A DNA stretch of 5,641 nt from a bacterium HR27 (GTDB lineage Bacteria > Chloroflexota > Chloroflexia > Thermomicrobiales > Thermomicrobiaceae): the NCBI GenBank assembly GCA_002898975.1, contig BEID01000118.1, forward strand, positions 1-5,641. Reading direction: 5' to 3'. Made by a program: the position numbers and the translations under genes. The notes under the pieces are model-generated. The model was not told the DNA's origin and searched no databases. It saw only the letters and a list, made by a program, of their open reading frames with translations. This document shows, piece after piece, positions 1 to 5,073 of the stretch. Every line of letters begins with the position of its first letter. Position 1 is the first letter of the stretch.

Positions 1-243
1 CTGGCACGAGATCTGCCAGCAGCCCTCATCGCGCTCTGCTCGCCCACGGGTACAGCACTCGTCGCGAATGCATGTCGGCGTCCAGCGATCCAGCCGTCGC
101 GGGCGAACCAGCAAGCGCATGGTCAAGACAAGGCAACGGCCTCGCCAGCAGCGAACCCGATAGTGCGTGGGCGCTCGTCTTCACCAGCCTGCGTTCCCCG
201 TCCGGTGGGCTGATCCCCACCGAACGCGCGCCTCGACGGCTCC
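1..243. other. Upstream flank, no supportable gene
   Basis: I see no gene that I can defend here. On the + strand, frame 1 is open from the window edge to a TGA at 211-213 and frame 2 to a TAG at 161-163. Either could be the tail of an upstream gene, but the translations are low-complexity (rich in R, S, P, A) and match no family I know. Frame 3 is open straight into the first dehydrogenase, but that extension has no dehydrogenase-like sequence before the GTG at 339. A small perfect dyad lies near the end at 203-222. Confidence 0.5.
203..222. repeat. Short perfect inverted repeat upstream of the first ADH promoter
   Basis: CGGTGGG (203-209) and CCCACCG (216-222) form a perfect 7-bp stem around a 6-nt loop, CTGATC. 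It overlaps the TGA that closes frame 1 (211-213) and lies about 20 bp before the -35 box at 244. No T-tract follows, so it is a poor intrinsic terminator. It could be a weak terminator for an upstream gene, an operator, or chance in GC-rich DNA. Confidence 0.3.
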
Positions 244-272
244 TTGACCGATTGCCTCCGTTCCGCTATAGT
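244..272 (+). promoter_or_regulatory. Sigma70-type promoter for the first alcohol dehydrogenase
   Basis: A TTGACC hexamer (244-249) is separated by exactly 17 bp from TATAGT (267-272). Each matches the housekeeping consensus (TTGACA, TATAAT) at five of six positions. Transcription would start near 279-281, giving a leader of roughly 60 nt before the GTG at 339. This is the best promoter-like sequence in the window, and AT-rich hexamers stand out in this GC-rich DNA. No convincing operator dyad overlaps it. Confidence 0.75.
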
Positions 273-323
273 GCTCAAGAGACCCCTACAACTTTCGGTC
301 GATCGGACGCACGCATGGCGTGC

Positions 324-332
324 GGAGGGAGG
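324..332 (+). promoter_or_regulatory. Ribosome binding site fixing the GTG start of the first ADH
   Basis: GGAGGGAGG is an extended Shine-Dalgarno sequence ending 6 nt before GTG at 339. It decides the start over the in-frame ATG at 315, which would add eight residues (MACGGRYS) lying over the Shine-Dalgarno itself and has no ribosome site of its own. It also rules out the long in-frame extension back to position 72. Confidence 0.8.
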
Positions 333-338
333 TACAGC

Positions 339-1454
339 GTGAAGACGCGAGCCGCTGTCCTGTACGGCCCGGAGCGTCGTTTCGTCGTCGAAGAGTTGAC
401 CCTCGACGAACCGAAAGCCGGCGAAGTTCTGGTCAAAATGGTCGCCACCGGCATGTGCCACTCCGACTGGCACTTCGCCACTGGTGACTTCACGACGAAC
501 TACCCGATCGTGACCGGCCACGAGGGCGCCGGTATCGTCGAGAAGGTCGGCCCCGGCGTTACCGAAGTCCAGCCGGGCGACCACGTGCTCCTCACCTTCA
601 TTCCGTCCTGCGGCAAGTGTCGCTGGTGCCTCACCGGCCTCCCCGTCCTCTGCGACCGTGGGGCGAACATCACCGGCGGCGCGCTCCTCGACGGCACCTA
701 TCGCCTCCACACCGCCGATGGCCGCGATGTCGGTCAGCTAGCCGGTATCGGCTGCTTCAGCGAGTACATCGTCGCGCCGGTCGAGACGCTGATCCGCGTC
801 GATCCGGACATCCCGCTCGACAAGGCTTGCTTGGTCGCCTGCTGTGTCCCCACCGGGTTCGGAGCAGCAACCAAACGAGCGGAGGTACGCCCCGGTGATG
901 TGGTGGCCGTCTTCGGCCTGGGTGGCGTGGGCATGAACGCCGTCCAGGGTGCCGCCCTCGCCGGCGCCGCCAAGGTCATCGCCGTCGACGTCGTCCCCTG
1001 GAAGCTCGAAGCCGCCCAGGAGTTCGGCGCCACCCACACCATCAACGCCCAGTACGAAGACCCCGTCCAGCGTATCCTCGACCTCACCAACGGCGTCGGC
1101 GCCGACAAAACCATCGTCACCATCGGCCACGTCGAACCCGAGCACATCGGCATCGCCTACCGGGCGACGAGAAAGAGCGGCCGGATTGTCGTCGTCGGCC
1201 TCGCCTCCGCAACGACCGACGAAATGAAGGTGCCGCCGGCAGATCTGGTGCTCCTGGGCAAGGAGGTCGTCGGCACCCTCTATGGCCACGTCAACCCGCG
1301 CGTCGACTTCCCCTACCTCCTCCAGCTCTACCGTGCCGGTCGCCTCAAGCTCGACGAACTGGTCACCAAGACCTACTCGCTCGATGAGATCAACACAGGG
1401 TACGAGGACCTCCTCGAAGGTCGCGTCATCCGCGGTGTCATCCGCTTCGCCTGA
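339..1454 (+). CDS. NDMA-dependent (mycofactocin-associated) zinc alcohol dehydrogenase, copy 1
   Basis: A 371-residue medium-chain alcohol dehydrogenase, full length for the family, starting at GTG. It oxidises an alcohol to an aldehyde with NAD. Catalytic zinc ligands are C40 (in CHSDW), H61 (in GHEGAG, with E62 behind it) and C168 (in VACCVPTG). The structural zinc site is C91, C94, C97 and C105. The Rossmann motif GLGGVG is at 193-198, and D217 at the end of the next strand favours NAD over NADP. The overall pattern, including 'MKTRAAVL' at the N-terminus and 'DELVTKTYSLDEIN' and 'EGRVIRGVI' at the C-terminus, fits the NDMA-dependent Rxyl_3153-type family. In that family NAD(H) stays bound and is re-oxidised in place, mycofactocin being the proposed acceptor. 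The mftD gene next door supports this. The cytosolic location is inferred from the lack of a signal peptide. The alcohol substrate cannot be read from sequence. An ordinary NAD-exchanging class III-like ADH is the main alternative. Confidence 0.88.
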   Translation: MKTRAAVLYGPERRFVVEELTLDEPKAGEVLVKMVATGMCHSDWHFATGDFTTNYPIVTGHEGAGIVEKVGPGVTEVQPGDHVLLTFIPSCGKCRWCLTGLPVLCDRGANITGGALLDGTYRLHTADGRDVGQLAGIGCFSEYIVAPVETLIRVDPDIPLDKACLVACCVPTGFGAATKRAEVRPGDVVAVFGLGGVGMNAVQGAALAGAAKVIAVDVVPWKLEAAQEFGATHTINAQYEDPVQRILDLTNGVGADKTIVTIGHVEPEHIGIAYRATRKSGRIVVVGLASATTDEMKVPPADLVLLGKEVVGTLYGHVNPRVDFPYLLQLYRAGRLKLDELVTKTYSLDEINTGYEDLLEGRVIRGVIRFA

Positions 1455-1480
1455 CGGCGGCGTCACCAGTTTGCGCCGCG

Positions 1481-1520
1481 GGCTCCACTGGGCTCGCTCC
1501 CAGTGGAGCCTCGTTCTTCC
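1481..1520 (+). terminator. Rho-independent terminator after first ADH
   Basis: A perfect 12-bp stem, GGCTCCACTGGG (1481-1492) with CCCAGTGGAGCC (1499-1510), closes a 6-nt loop, CTCGCT. It is followed by the T-rich run TCGTTCTTCC. It lies 26 nt after the stop codon. A smaller GC-rich hairpin (GCGGCG 1457-1462 with CGCCGC 1474-1479) sits just upstream. The stem is strong, but the T-tract is interrupted by C, so efficiency is uncertain. The opposite strand has no T-tract, so it reads as one-directional. Confidence 0.72.
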
Positions 1521-1700
1521 TCGCCTGCCTCGCCAGCGGCGAATCACGGCGACACCATCCTGCCCTCGCTCCGGCCACTGTACCCAGCACCGACCATCCT
1601 CGTCTCGCGACAGACATCGCTGGGTACGCGCCAGGTCCGACGCGCCGTGTCGTACCAGTACCGATCGCTGGCACGCAGGCTTCGTGGAACAACGCACTGG

Positions 1701-1729
1701 TTTCCAGATCGTGCACCTCACTGTATACC
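1701..1729 (+). promoter_or_regulatory. Weak promoter candidate for mftD
   Basis: TTTCCA (1701-1706) and TATACC (1724-1729) are spaced by 17 bp, each matching consensus at four of six positions. This would give a leader of about 140 nt before mftD. A second AT-rich patch, AATACTTAT (1782-1790), looks like a -10 but has no partner at the right distance. Some promoter is expected because a terminator precedes this gap, but the exact site is uncertain. Confidence 0.3.
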
Positions 1730-1769
1730 TGAACTGTCTGACGCGAGCCCGTGCCTCGCGAGCTGCGTT

Positions 1770-1780
1770 CATCGACGATG
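1770..1780. repeat. 11-bp palindrome upstream of mftD, possible operator
   Basis: CATCGACGATG is a perfect inverted repeat with a one-base centre, followed directly by the AT-rich GAATACTTATGACA. It is about 100 bp upstream of the mftD start and downstream of the weak promoter candidate, a position where a repressor could act. The core is short enough to arise by chance, and no second copy is seen near the other genes. Confidence 0.25.
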
Positions 1781-1866
1781 GAATACTTATGACAAGTGTC
1801 CGCTATTGACCCGCTGGGGGTCGATCGCAGTCTCGTGCTGAGTCTCGAGCTGGAGAGGCAGGTTGC

Positions 1867-1872
1867 AGGAGG
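1867..1872 (+). promoter_or_regulatory. Ribosome binding site fixing the mftD start
   Basis: A perfect AGGAGG lies 4 nt before ATG at 1877, within the longer purine run AGGAGGAGAG. It selects this ATG over an in-frame start at 1796, which would add 27 residues that do not resemble the family's N-terminus. The family normally begins a few residues before the conserved 'WFET' found here at residues 7-10. Confidence 0.8.
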
Positions 1873-1876
1873 AGAG

Positions 1877-3106
1877 ATGGCCAGCACACGTCACTGGTTC
1901 GAGACGATCGCCGAAGCGCAACGCCGCGCGAAGAAGCGCCTTCCCCGCTCCGTGTACGATGCGATCATCGCCGGCAGCGAACGCGGCGTGACCCTGACGG
2001 ACAACGTCGCGGCATTCGCCGAAATCGGGTTCCTACCCCGCATCGCTGGTGCTCCGGCCCAGCGCAATCTGGCGACGACGGTGCTCGGTTTCGAGATCGC
2101 CTTCCCCGTCATCATCTCGCCAACCGGCGTCCAGGCGGTCCATCCCGACGCCGAAGTGGCGGTCGCCCGCGCAGCCGCGGCAGCTGGCACCATCATGATC
2201 TTGAGTTCCTTCGCCTCCAAGCCGCTGGAAGAGGTCGTGGCCGCAAACCCCCGCACCTTCTTCCAGATCTACTGGCTCGGTACCCGCGAGCGCATCCGAA
2301 CTCTCCTCGACCGGGCCCGAGCGGCCGGAGCCAAGGGTATCGTCGTGACGCTCGACTGGTCTTTCGCCACGCGCCGCGACTGGGAGAGCCCCTTCATCCC
2401 CGATCGCCTCACGCTCCGGAATATGCTCAAACTCGCGCCGGAGGCGCTCGCCCGACCCGGCTGGCTCTGGCAGTACCTCAAGCGTGGGAAGCTGCCCGAT
2501 CTCACCGTTCCGAATCTCGCTCTGCCCGGCCAGCGACCACCGACCTTTTTCGAGGCGTACTTCGAATGGATGCAGACGCCGCCTCCCACGTGGGAGGACA
2601 TCGCTTGGCTGCGCAAGCAGTGGGACGGCCCGTTCGTCATCAAGGGCGTCCTGCACCCGGAAGACGCCCGTCGCGCCGTCGACATCGGTGCCGACGCGAT
2701 CTCCGTCTCCAATCACGGCGGCAACAATCTCGATAGCGCACCGGCCACGATCCGCGTCCTCCCCACCATCGTCGAAGCGGTCGGTGAGCGCATCGAGATC
2801 CTGCTCGATGGCGGGATCCGCCGTGGCAGCGACGTGGTCAGGGCCCTCGCCCTCGGCGCCCGCGCTGTCCTCATCGGTCGTGCTTACCTCTGGGGTCTCG
2901 CTGCCAACGGTGAAGCCGGTGTCCGCAACGTCCTGGAACTCCTGCGCAGCGGTATCGACGAAACCCTACTCGGGCTCGGCAAAGCCTCGGTCCACGATCT
3001 CTGTCCCGACGATCTCATCATCCCGCCTGGTTTTGCCATCGGGCCATCGGCTGGCGTCGCGCACTGGCGCTCTCGCGAACCGAGCGAGCACCCGCTCCCG
3101 GTCTGA
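1877..3106 (+). CDS. mftD: Mycofactocin maturation FMN oxidoreductase MftD
   Basis: A 409-residue cytosolic enzyme of the FMN-dependent alpha-hydroxy-acid oxidase/dehydrogenase (TIM-barrel) family. I recognise it as MftD from extended similarity to the mycobacterial protein ('WFET.AEAQRRAK', 'SPTGVQAV', 'SVSNHGGNNLD', 'GLGKASVHDL'). In mycofactocin biosynthesis MftD oxidatively deaminates the MftE-released intermediate AHDP to the keto-amide pre-mycofactocin. Visible family residues: SPTG at 81-84, Q130 and Y132 in FFQIYW, D160, R167, K256 in the KGV flavin-contact strand, catalytic base H280, and phosphate-binding DGGIRRGSD (311-319) and IGRA (333-336). The substrate-carboxylate arginine of glycolate and lactate oxidases (SNHGxRQ) is N283 here, and the N-terminal active-site tyrosine is A29, so a simple 2-hydroxy-acid substrate is unlikely. 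It sits between two likely mycofactocin-dependent dehydrogenases. The C-terminus after about 385 is Pro/Ser-rich and less conserved. A generic lactate-dehydrogenase annotation would be the main wrong alternative. Confidence 0.92.
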   Translation: MASTRHWFETIAEAQRRAKKRLPRSVYDAIIAGSERGVTLTDNVAAFAEIGFLPRIAGAPAQRNLATTVLGFEIAFPVIISPTGVQAVHPDAEVAVARAAAAAGTIMILSSFASKPLEEVVAANPRTFFQIYWLGTRERIRTLLDRARAAGAKGIVVTLDWSFATRRDWESPFIPDRLTLRNMLKLAPEALARPGWLWQYLKRGKLPDLTVPNLALPGQRPPTFFEAYFEWMQTPPPTWEDIAWLRKQWDGPFVIKGVLHPEDARRAVDIGADAISVSNHGGNNLDSAPATIRVLPTIVEAVGERIEILLDGGIRRGSDVVRALALGARAVLIGRAYLWGLAANGEAGVRNVLELLRSGIDETLLGLGKASVHDLCPDDLIIPPGFAIGPSAGVAHWRSREPSEHPLPV

Positions 3107-3119
3107 CCTACCCCGGCTT

Positions 3120-3178
3120 GGTTACGTAGTGTCCCGGCAGGCAGAGCGGTCCGGGACACTACGTGCCTGCCGGTAACC
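3120..3178. repeat. Interleaved inverted repeats downstream of mftD
   Basis: ACGTAGTGTCCCGG (3124-3137) is perfectly complementary to CCGGGACACTACGT (3151-3164): a 14-bp stem with a 13-nt loop. A second perfect pair, CCGGCAGGCA (3134-3143) with TGCCTGCCGG (3164-3173), overlaps the first and competes with it. Part of it, CAGGCA in the first loop with TGCCTG just 3', could form a pseudoknot. A third pair, GGTTAC (3120-3125) with GTAACC (3173-3178), brackets the whole. It begins 14 nt after the mftD stop. There is no T-tract, so it is not a classic terminator. It could still be an mRNA 3'-end stabiliser, a protein-binding site, or the remnant of a small mobile repeat. Confidence 0.75.
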
Positions 3179-3290
3179 CGCGCGAGCTTGGCTTGGCCCG
3201 ACGGCAGCGCGGCTCGATGTCTCGCCCTTGCTCCTGCCGCAGTTCCGCACGGCGCCTTCGCCGTCTGTTCCACATAGTCGAACAGGGCCA

Positions 3291-3320
3291 TTGACGACAC
3301 TTCAGGACTGATGTTAGCGT
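3291..3320 (+). promoter_or_regulatory. Probable promoter for second alcohol dehydrogenase
   Basis: TTGACG (3291-3296) matches the -35 consensus at five of six positions. With an 18-bp spacer, TAGCGT (3315-3320) keeps only the first, second and last bases of the -10 consensus. Transcription would start near 3327, giving a leader of about 75 nt. A small dyad, CGGC-TAGT-GCCG (3322-3333), covers the predicted start. The poor -10 suggests a weaker or activator-dependent promoter compared with the one before the first dehydrogenase. Confidence 0.42.
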
Positions 3321-3387
3321 ACGGCTAGTGCCGGAACGAGTTCGCACGGAGCAGGTCGCTCCCGCCGGCGGTGCTCGTGGGGTACGG

Positions 3388-3396
3388 AAAGGGGGA
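3388..3396 (+). promoter_or_regulatory. Ribosome binding site fixing the GTG start of the second ADH
   Basis: AAAGGGGGA lies 4 nt before GTG at 3401. It favours that start over the in-frame GTG at 3371, which would add ten residues (MLVGYGKGDP). The choice also makes the N-terminus start at the same 'MKTRAAVL' as the first dehydrogenase, with no gap in the alignment. Confidence 0.7.
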
Positions 3397-3400
3397 TCCG

Positions 3401-4519
3401 GTGAAAACGCGCGCAGCCGTCCTCTGGGGGCCGACGCAACATTTCGAGATCGAAGAGCTCGAGCTGGACGAGCCGAAAGAAGGCGAGCTGCTCATCAAGC
3501 TCGTCGCCACCGGTCTGTGCCACTCTGACTGGTACTTCGCCACCGGTGACAGCCCCGGTCGGTACCCCATCGTCGCCGGACATGAAGGTGCAGGGATCGT
3601 CGAGAAGGTCGGTCCCGGCGTCACCGATTTCCAGCCAGGCGACCATGTGGTCTTGACGTTCATCCCGCCCTGCGGGAAGTGCCGCTGGTGCCTGAGCGGC
3701 ATCCCGGTGCTCTGCGACCGCGGCGCCAACGTGACGATCGGCGCTCAGCTCGACGGCACCTTCCGGCTCCACACCAAGGACGGCCAGGACGTCGGCCAGT
3801 TCGCCATGATCGGCTGCTTCAGCGAGTGGACCGTCGCACCGACGGACGCCGTGGTCAAGATCGACCCCGAGATCCCGCTCGATAAGGCCTGTCTCGTCGC
3901 CTGCGCCGTCCCGACCGGTGCCGGCGCCGCGATGTTCCGCGGCGGCGTCCGTCCAGGTGACACGGTTGCGGTCTACGGTGTCGGCGGTGTCGGCATGAAT
4001 GCCGTCCAGGGTGCTGTCCTCTGCGGCGCCGTCCGCGTCATCGCGATCGACCGCGTCCCCTGGAAACTCGAGAAGGCGCGCGAATTCGGTGCCACACACA
4101 CTATCGACGTGAACCGCGAGGATGTCGTCCAGCGCGTTATGGAAATCACCAACGGCGTGGGCTGCGACAAAGTGCTCCTCACGCTCGACCACGTCAAGCC
4201 GGAGCATGTCGGGATCGGTGCCCAGATCACGCGCAAGGCCGGACGCCTCGTCATCGTCGGCGCCTCTGGCCGCGGAATGGACCATATCGCGGTGACGCCC
4301 CGCGAGTTCATGCTGCTCGCCAAGGAGATCGTCGGCACGATCTTCGGGCACTCGAATCCGAAGGTCGATATCCCACGCTTCCTGGAGTTGTACAAGGCTG
4401 GCAAGTACAAGCTGGATGAACTGGTCACCAAGACCTACAAGCTTGACGAGATCAACGAAGGCTATCGTGACGTCGTCGAAGGACGCGTCATCCGCGGCGT
4501 GCTCCTCTTCGATCACTGA
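3401..4519 (+). CDS. NDMA-dependent (mycofactocin-associated) zinc alcohol dehydrogenase, copy 2
   Basis: A 372-residue paralogue of the dehydrogenase at 339-1454. The two align without a single gap, 253 of 371 positions identical by my count. All mechanistic residues are kept at the same numbers: catalytic zinc C40, H61, C168; structural zinc C91, C94, C97, C105; nucleotide motif GVGGVG 193-198; D217 for NAD preference. The reaction expected is alcohol to aldehyde with tightly held NAD and mycofactocin as the likely electron acceptor, in the cytosol. The copies differ most at 288-304 (14 of 17 positions), at 51-54 (SPGR here, FTTN in copy 1) and at 174-182, places that in medium-chain ADHs lie near the substrate pocket, cofactor edge or subunit interface. 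Different alcohol preference is therefore plausible but unproven. The gene has its own promoter candidate and a strong terminator, so it is probably monocistronic. Confidence 0.88.
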   Translation: MKTRAAVLWGPTQHFEIEELELDEPKEGELLIKLVATGLCHSDWYFATGDSPGRYPIVAGHEGAGIVEKVGPGVTDFQPGDHVVLTFIPPCGKCRWCLSGIPVLCDRGANVTIGAQLDGTFRLHTKDGQDVGQFAMIGCFSEWTVAPTDAVVKIDPEIPLDKACLVACAVPTGAGAAMFRGGVRPGDTVAVYGVGGVGMNAVQGAVLCGAVRVIAIDRVPWKLEKAREFGATHTIDVNREDVVQRVMEITNGVGCDKVLLTLDHVKPEHVGIGAQITRKAGRLVIVGASGRGMDHIAVTPREFMLLAKEIVGTIFGHSNPKVDIPRFLELYKAGKYKLDELVTKTYKLDEINEGYRDVVEGRVIRGVLLFDH

Positions 4520-4532
4520 GTACGTCGCTGGC

Positions 4533-4555
4533 TCGACGGAGTCGCGCTCCGTCGA
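4533..4555. repeat. Perfect hairpin just after the second ADH
   Basis: TCGACGGAG (4533-4541) and CTCCGTCGA (4547-4555) form a perfect 9-bp stem with a 5-nt loop, 13 nt after the stop codon. No T-tract follows, so by itself it is a poor terminator. It may protect the mRNA 3' end or act with the stronger terminator downstream. Confidence 0.5.
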
Positions 4556-4596
4556 CACCCAACTTCGCACACTCCTCGCGAGGTGACCCGGCCCTC

Positions 4597-4640
4597 GATC
4601 GGGGTGGCTCGGAAGCCCGAGTTACCCCGATCTCTTTTTG
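4597..4640 (+). terminator. Strong rho-independent terminator after second ADH
   Basis: A 16-bp stem (4597-4612 with 4617-4632) contains only two G-T wobbles, at 4606/4623 and 4607/4622, and closes a 4-nt AAGC loop. It is followed by TCTTTTTG, including five uninterrupted T (4635-4639). It lies about 80 nt after the stop of the second dehydrogenase. The T-tract is only on the + strand, so it ends rightward transcription and insulates the downstream gene. This is the clearest terminator in the window. Confidence 0.88.
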
Positions 4641-4896
4641 TCTCCAGGAGTCCTGCGAAAGACAAGCGCACCCCTCCGACCACCGTCACCATCAGACCCA
4701 GCGCACGACATGCGGCGTCCGACGACCTACCGGATGGAGCGTCGCGCCCCCGAGCCACATCCCGTTCCCGATCCCGCTCCCTGCAGGCACACCGCCTCTG
4801 GTCTCCGCGTCCGAGTTGGGACGGCGTCCCGTCCCTCGACCCGCACTCGATCGACCGGCGCACCTAGGCCAGCTGCTCGTTGCCGGCCGGAGATTG

Positions 4897-5000
4897 GCTA
4901 CCCCGTGACCAAACGGGGAACCGACTCTGGGGCATCTGCAAGCATGGCCGGTGTTGCCCTGACGGTTAGGCTTCTCTCAGCCGCATTCGCGAAAGGAGGC
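4897..5000 (+). promoter_or_regulatory. Possible structured leader upstream of the secreted repeat protein
   Basis: Several short stems follow one another: CCCCGT/ACGGGG (4901-4906 with 4913-4918), GGGCA/TGCCC (4930-4934 with 4955-4959), a GGCT/AGCC stem near 4969-4982, and GGC-AAAAC-GCC near 4998-5008. A perfect AAAGGAGG at 4992-4999 has no ATG, GTG or TTG at working distance. The GGGGAACC...TGGGG stretch faintly recalls part of the c-di-AMP (ydaO/yuaA) riboswitch, but the diagnostic 3' conserved block of that class is absent. I cannot assign it to any known class. Confidence 0.25.
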
Positions 5001-5073
5001 AAAACGCCCCCAGGACGCGCCCGACCCGACGACACACGCGACGAGCAGAGACGCCACGAAAGTGAGGCCCCTG

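Larger units (their letters stand above)
1455..1876. other. Intergenic region between first ADH and mftD
   Basis: About 420 bp without a credible gene. It contains a terminator for the upstream dehydrogenase (1481-1520), a weak promoter candidate (1701-1729), an 11-bp palindrome (1770-1780) and the mftD ribosome site (1867-1872). Open frames on both strands here are R-, S- and P-rich translations with no recognisable motif. I looked for an MftA-like precursor peptide ending in GVY and found none. The length and the terminator argue that mftD is transcribed separately from the first dehydrogenase. Confidence 0.6.
3107..3400. other. Intergenic region between mftD and second ADH
   Basis: Nearly 300 bp with no supportable gene. 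It holds the interleaved inverted repeat at 3120-3178, a stretch at 3180-3285 where I see nothing specific, a promoter candidate at 3291-3320, a small CGGC-TAGT-GCCG dyad at 3322-3333 next to the predicted transcription start, and the ribosome site of the second dehydrogenase. Confidence 0.6.
4520..5073. other. Intergenic region between second ADH and secreted repeat protein
   Basis: About 550 bp with no defensible gene. The first part holds a dyad (4533-4555) and a strong terminator (4597-4640). From 4641 to about 4860 I see only GC-rich, C-heavy sequence with a small GGGACG/CGTCCC hairpin at 4818-4835. From about 4862 to 5000 the sequence is dense in short inverted repeats and could be a structured leader. 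Open frames through this region on either strand are R-, P- and S-rich and look like non-coding translation. No clear promoter for the next gene could be assigned. Confidence 0.55.

Noticed and set aside
72..338. In-frame N-terminal extension of the first ADH
   Set aside because: It spans the promoter and the Shine-Dalgarno, its sequence is unlike any ADH N-terminus, and the second ADH starts at the equivalent of the GTG at 339.
738..1772. Long minus-strand open frame opposite the first ADH
   Set aside because: It runs antisense to a gene with all family residues intact. Its Asp-, Gly- and Val-rich translation is typical of the shadow frame of GC-rich coding DNA, and it shows no domain.
1796..1876. 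In-frame N-terminal extension of MftD
   Set aside because: It covers the perfect AGGAGG at 1867-1872, and its 27 residues do not match the family start.
1455..1876. mftA precursor peptide gene
   Set aside because: I searched the intergenic regions for a short frame ending in Gly-Val-Tyr followed by a stop. The only nearby VY codons (about 1722-1727) are followed by Leu-Asn-Cys, not a stop.
3120..3178. Insertion sequence or transposon at the interleaved repeats
   Set aside because: There is no transposase frame or frame remnant and no clear target duplication. The structure is too small for an autonomous element, so it is kept only as an unexplained repeat.
3314..4570. Long minus-strand open frame (418 codons) opposite the second ADH
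   Set aside because: Same shadow effect: Asp/Glu/Ala/Val-rich with no recognisable motif, while the + strand encodes a complete dehydrogenase.
4897..5073. c-di-AMP (ydaO/yuaA) or c-di-GMP riboswitch
   Set aside because: Only a short GGGGAACC...TGGGG similarity is visible. The conserved 3' block of the c-di-AMP class and the core of the c-di-GMP classes are not present by eye.
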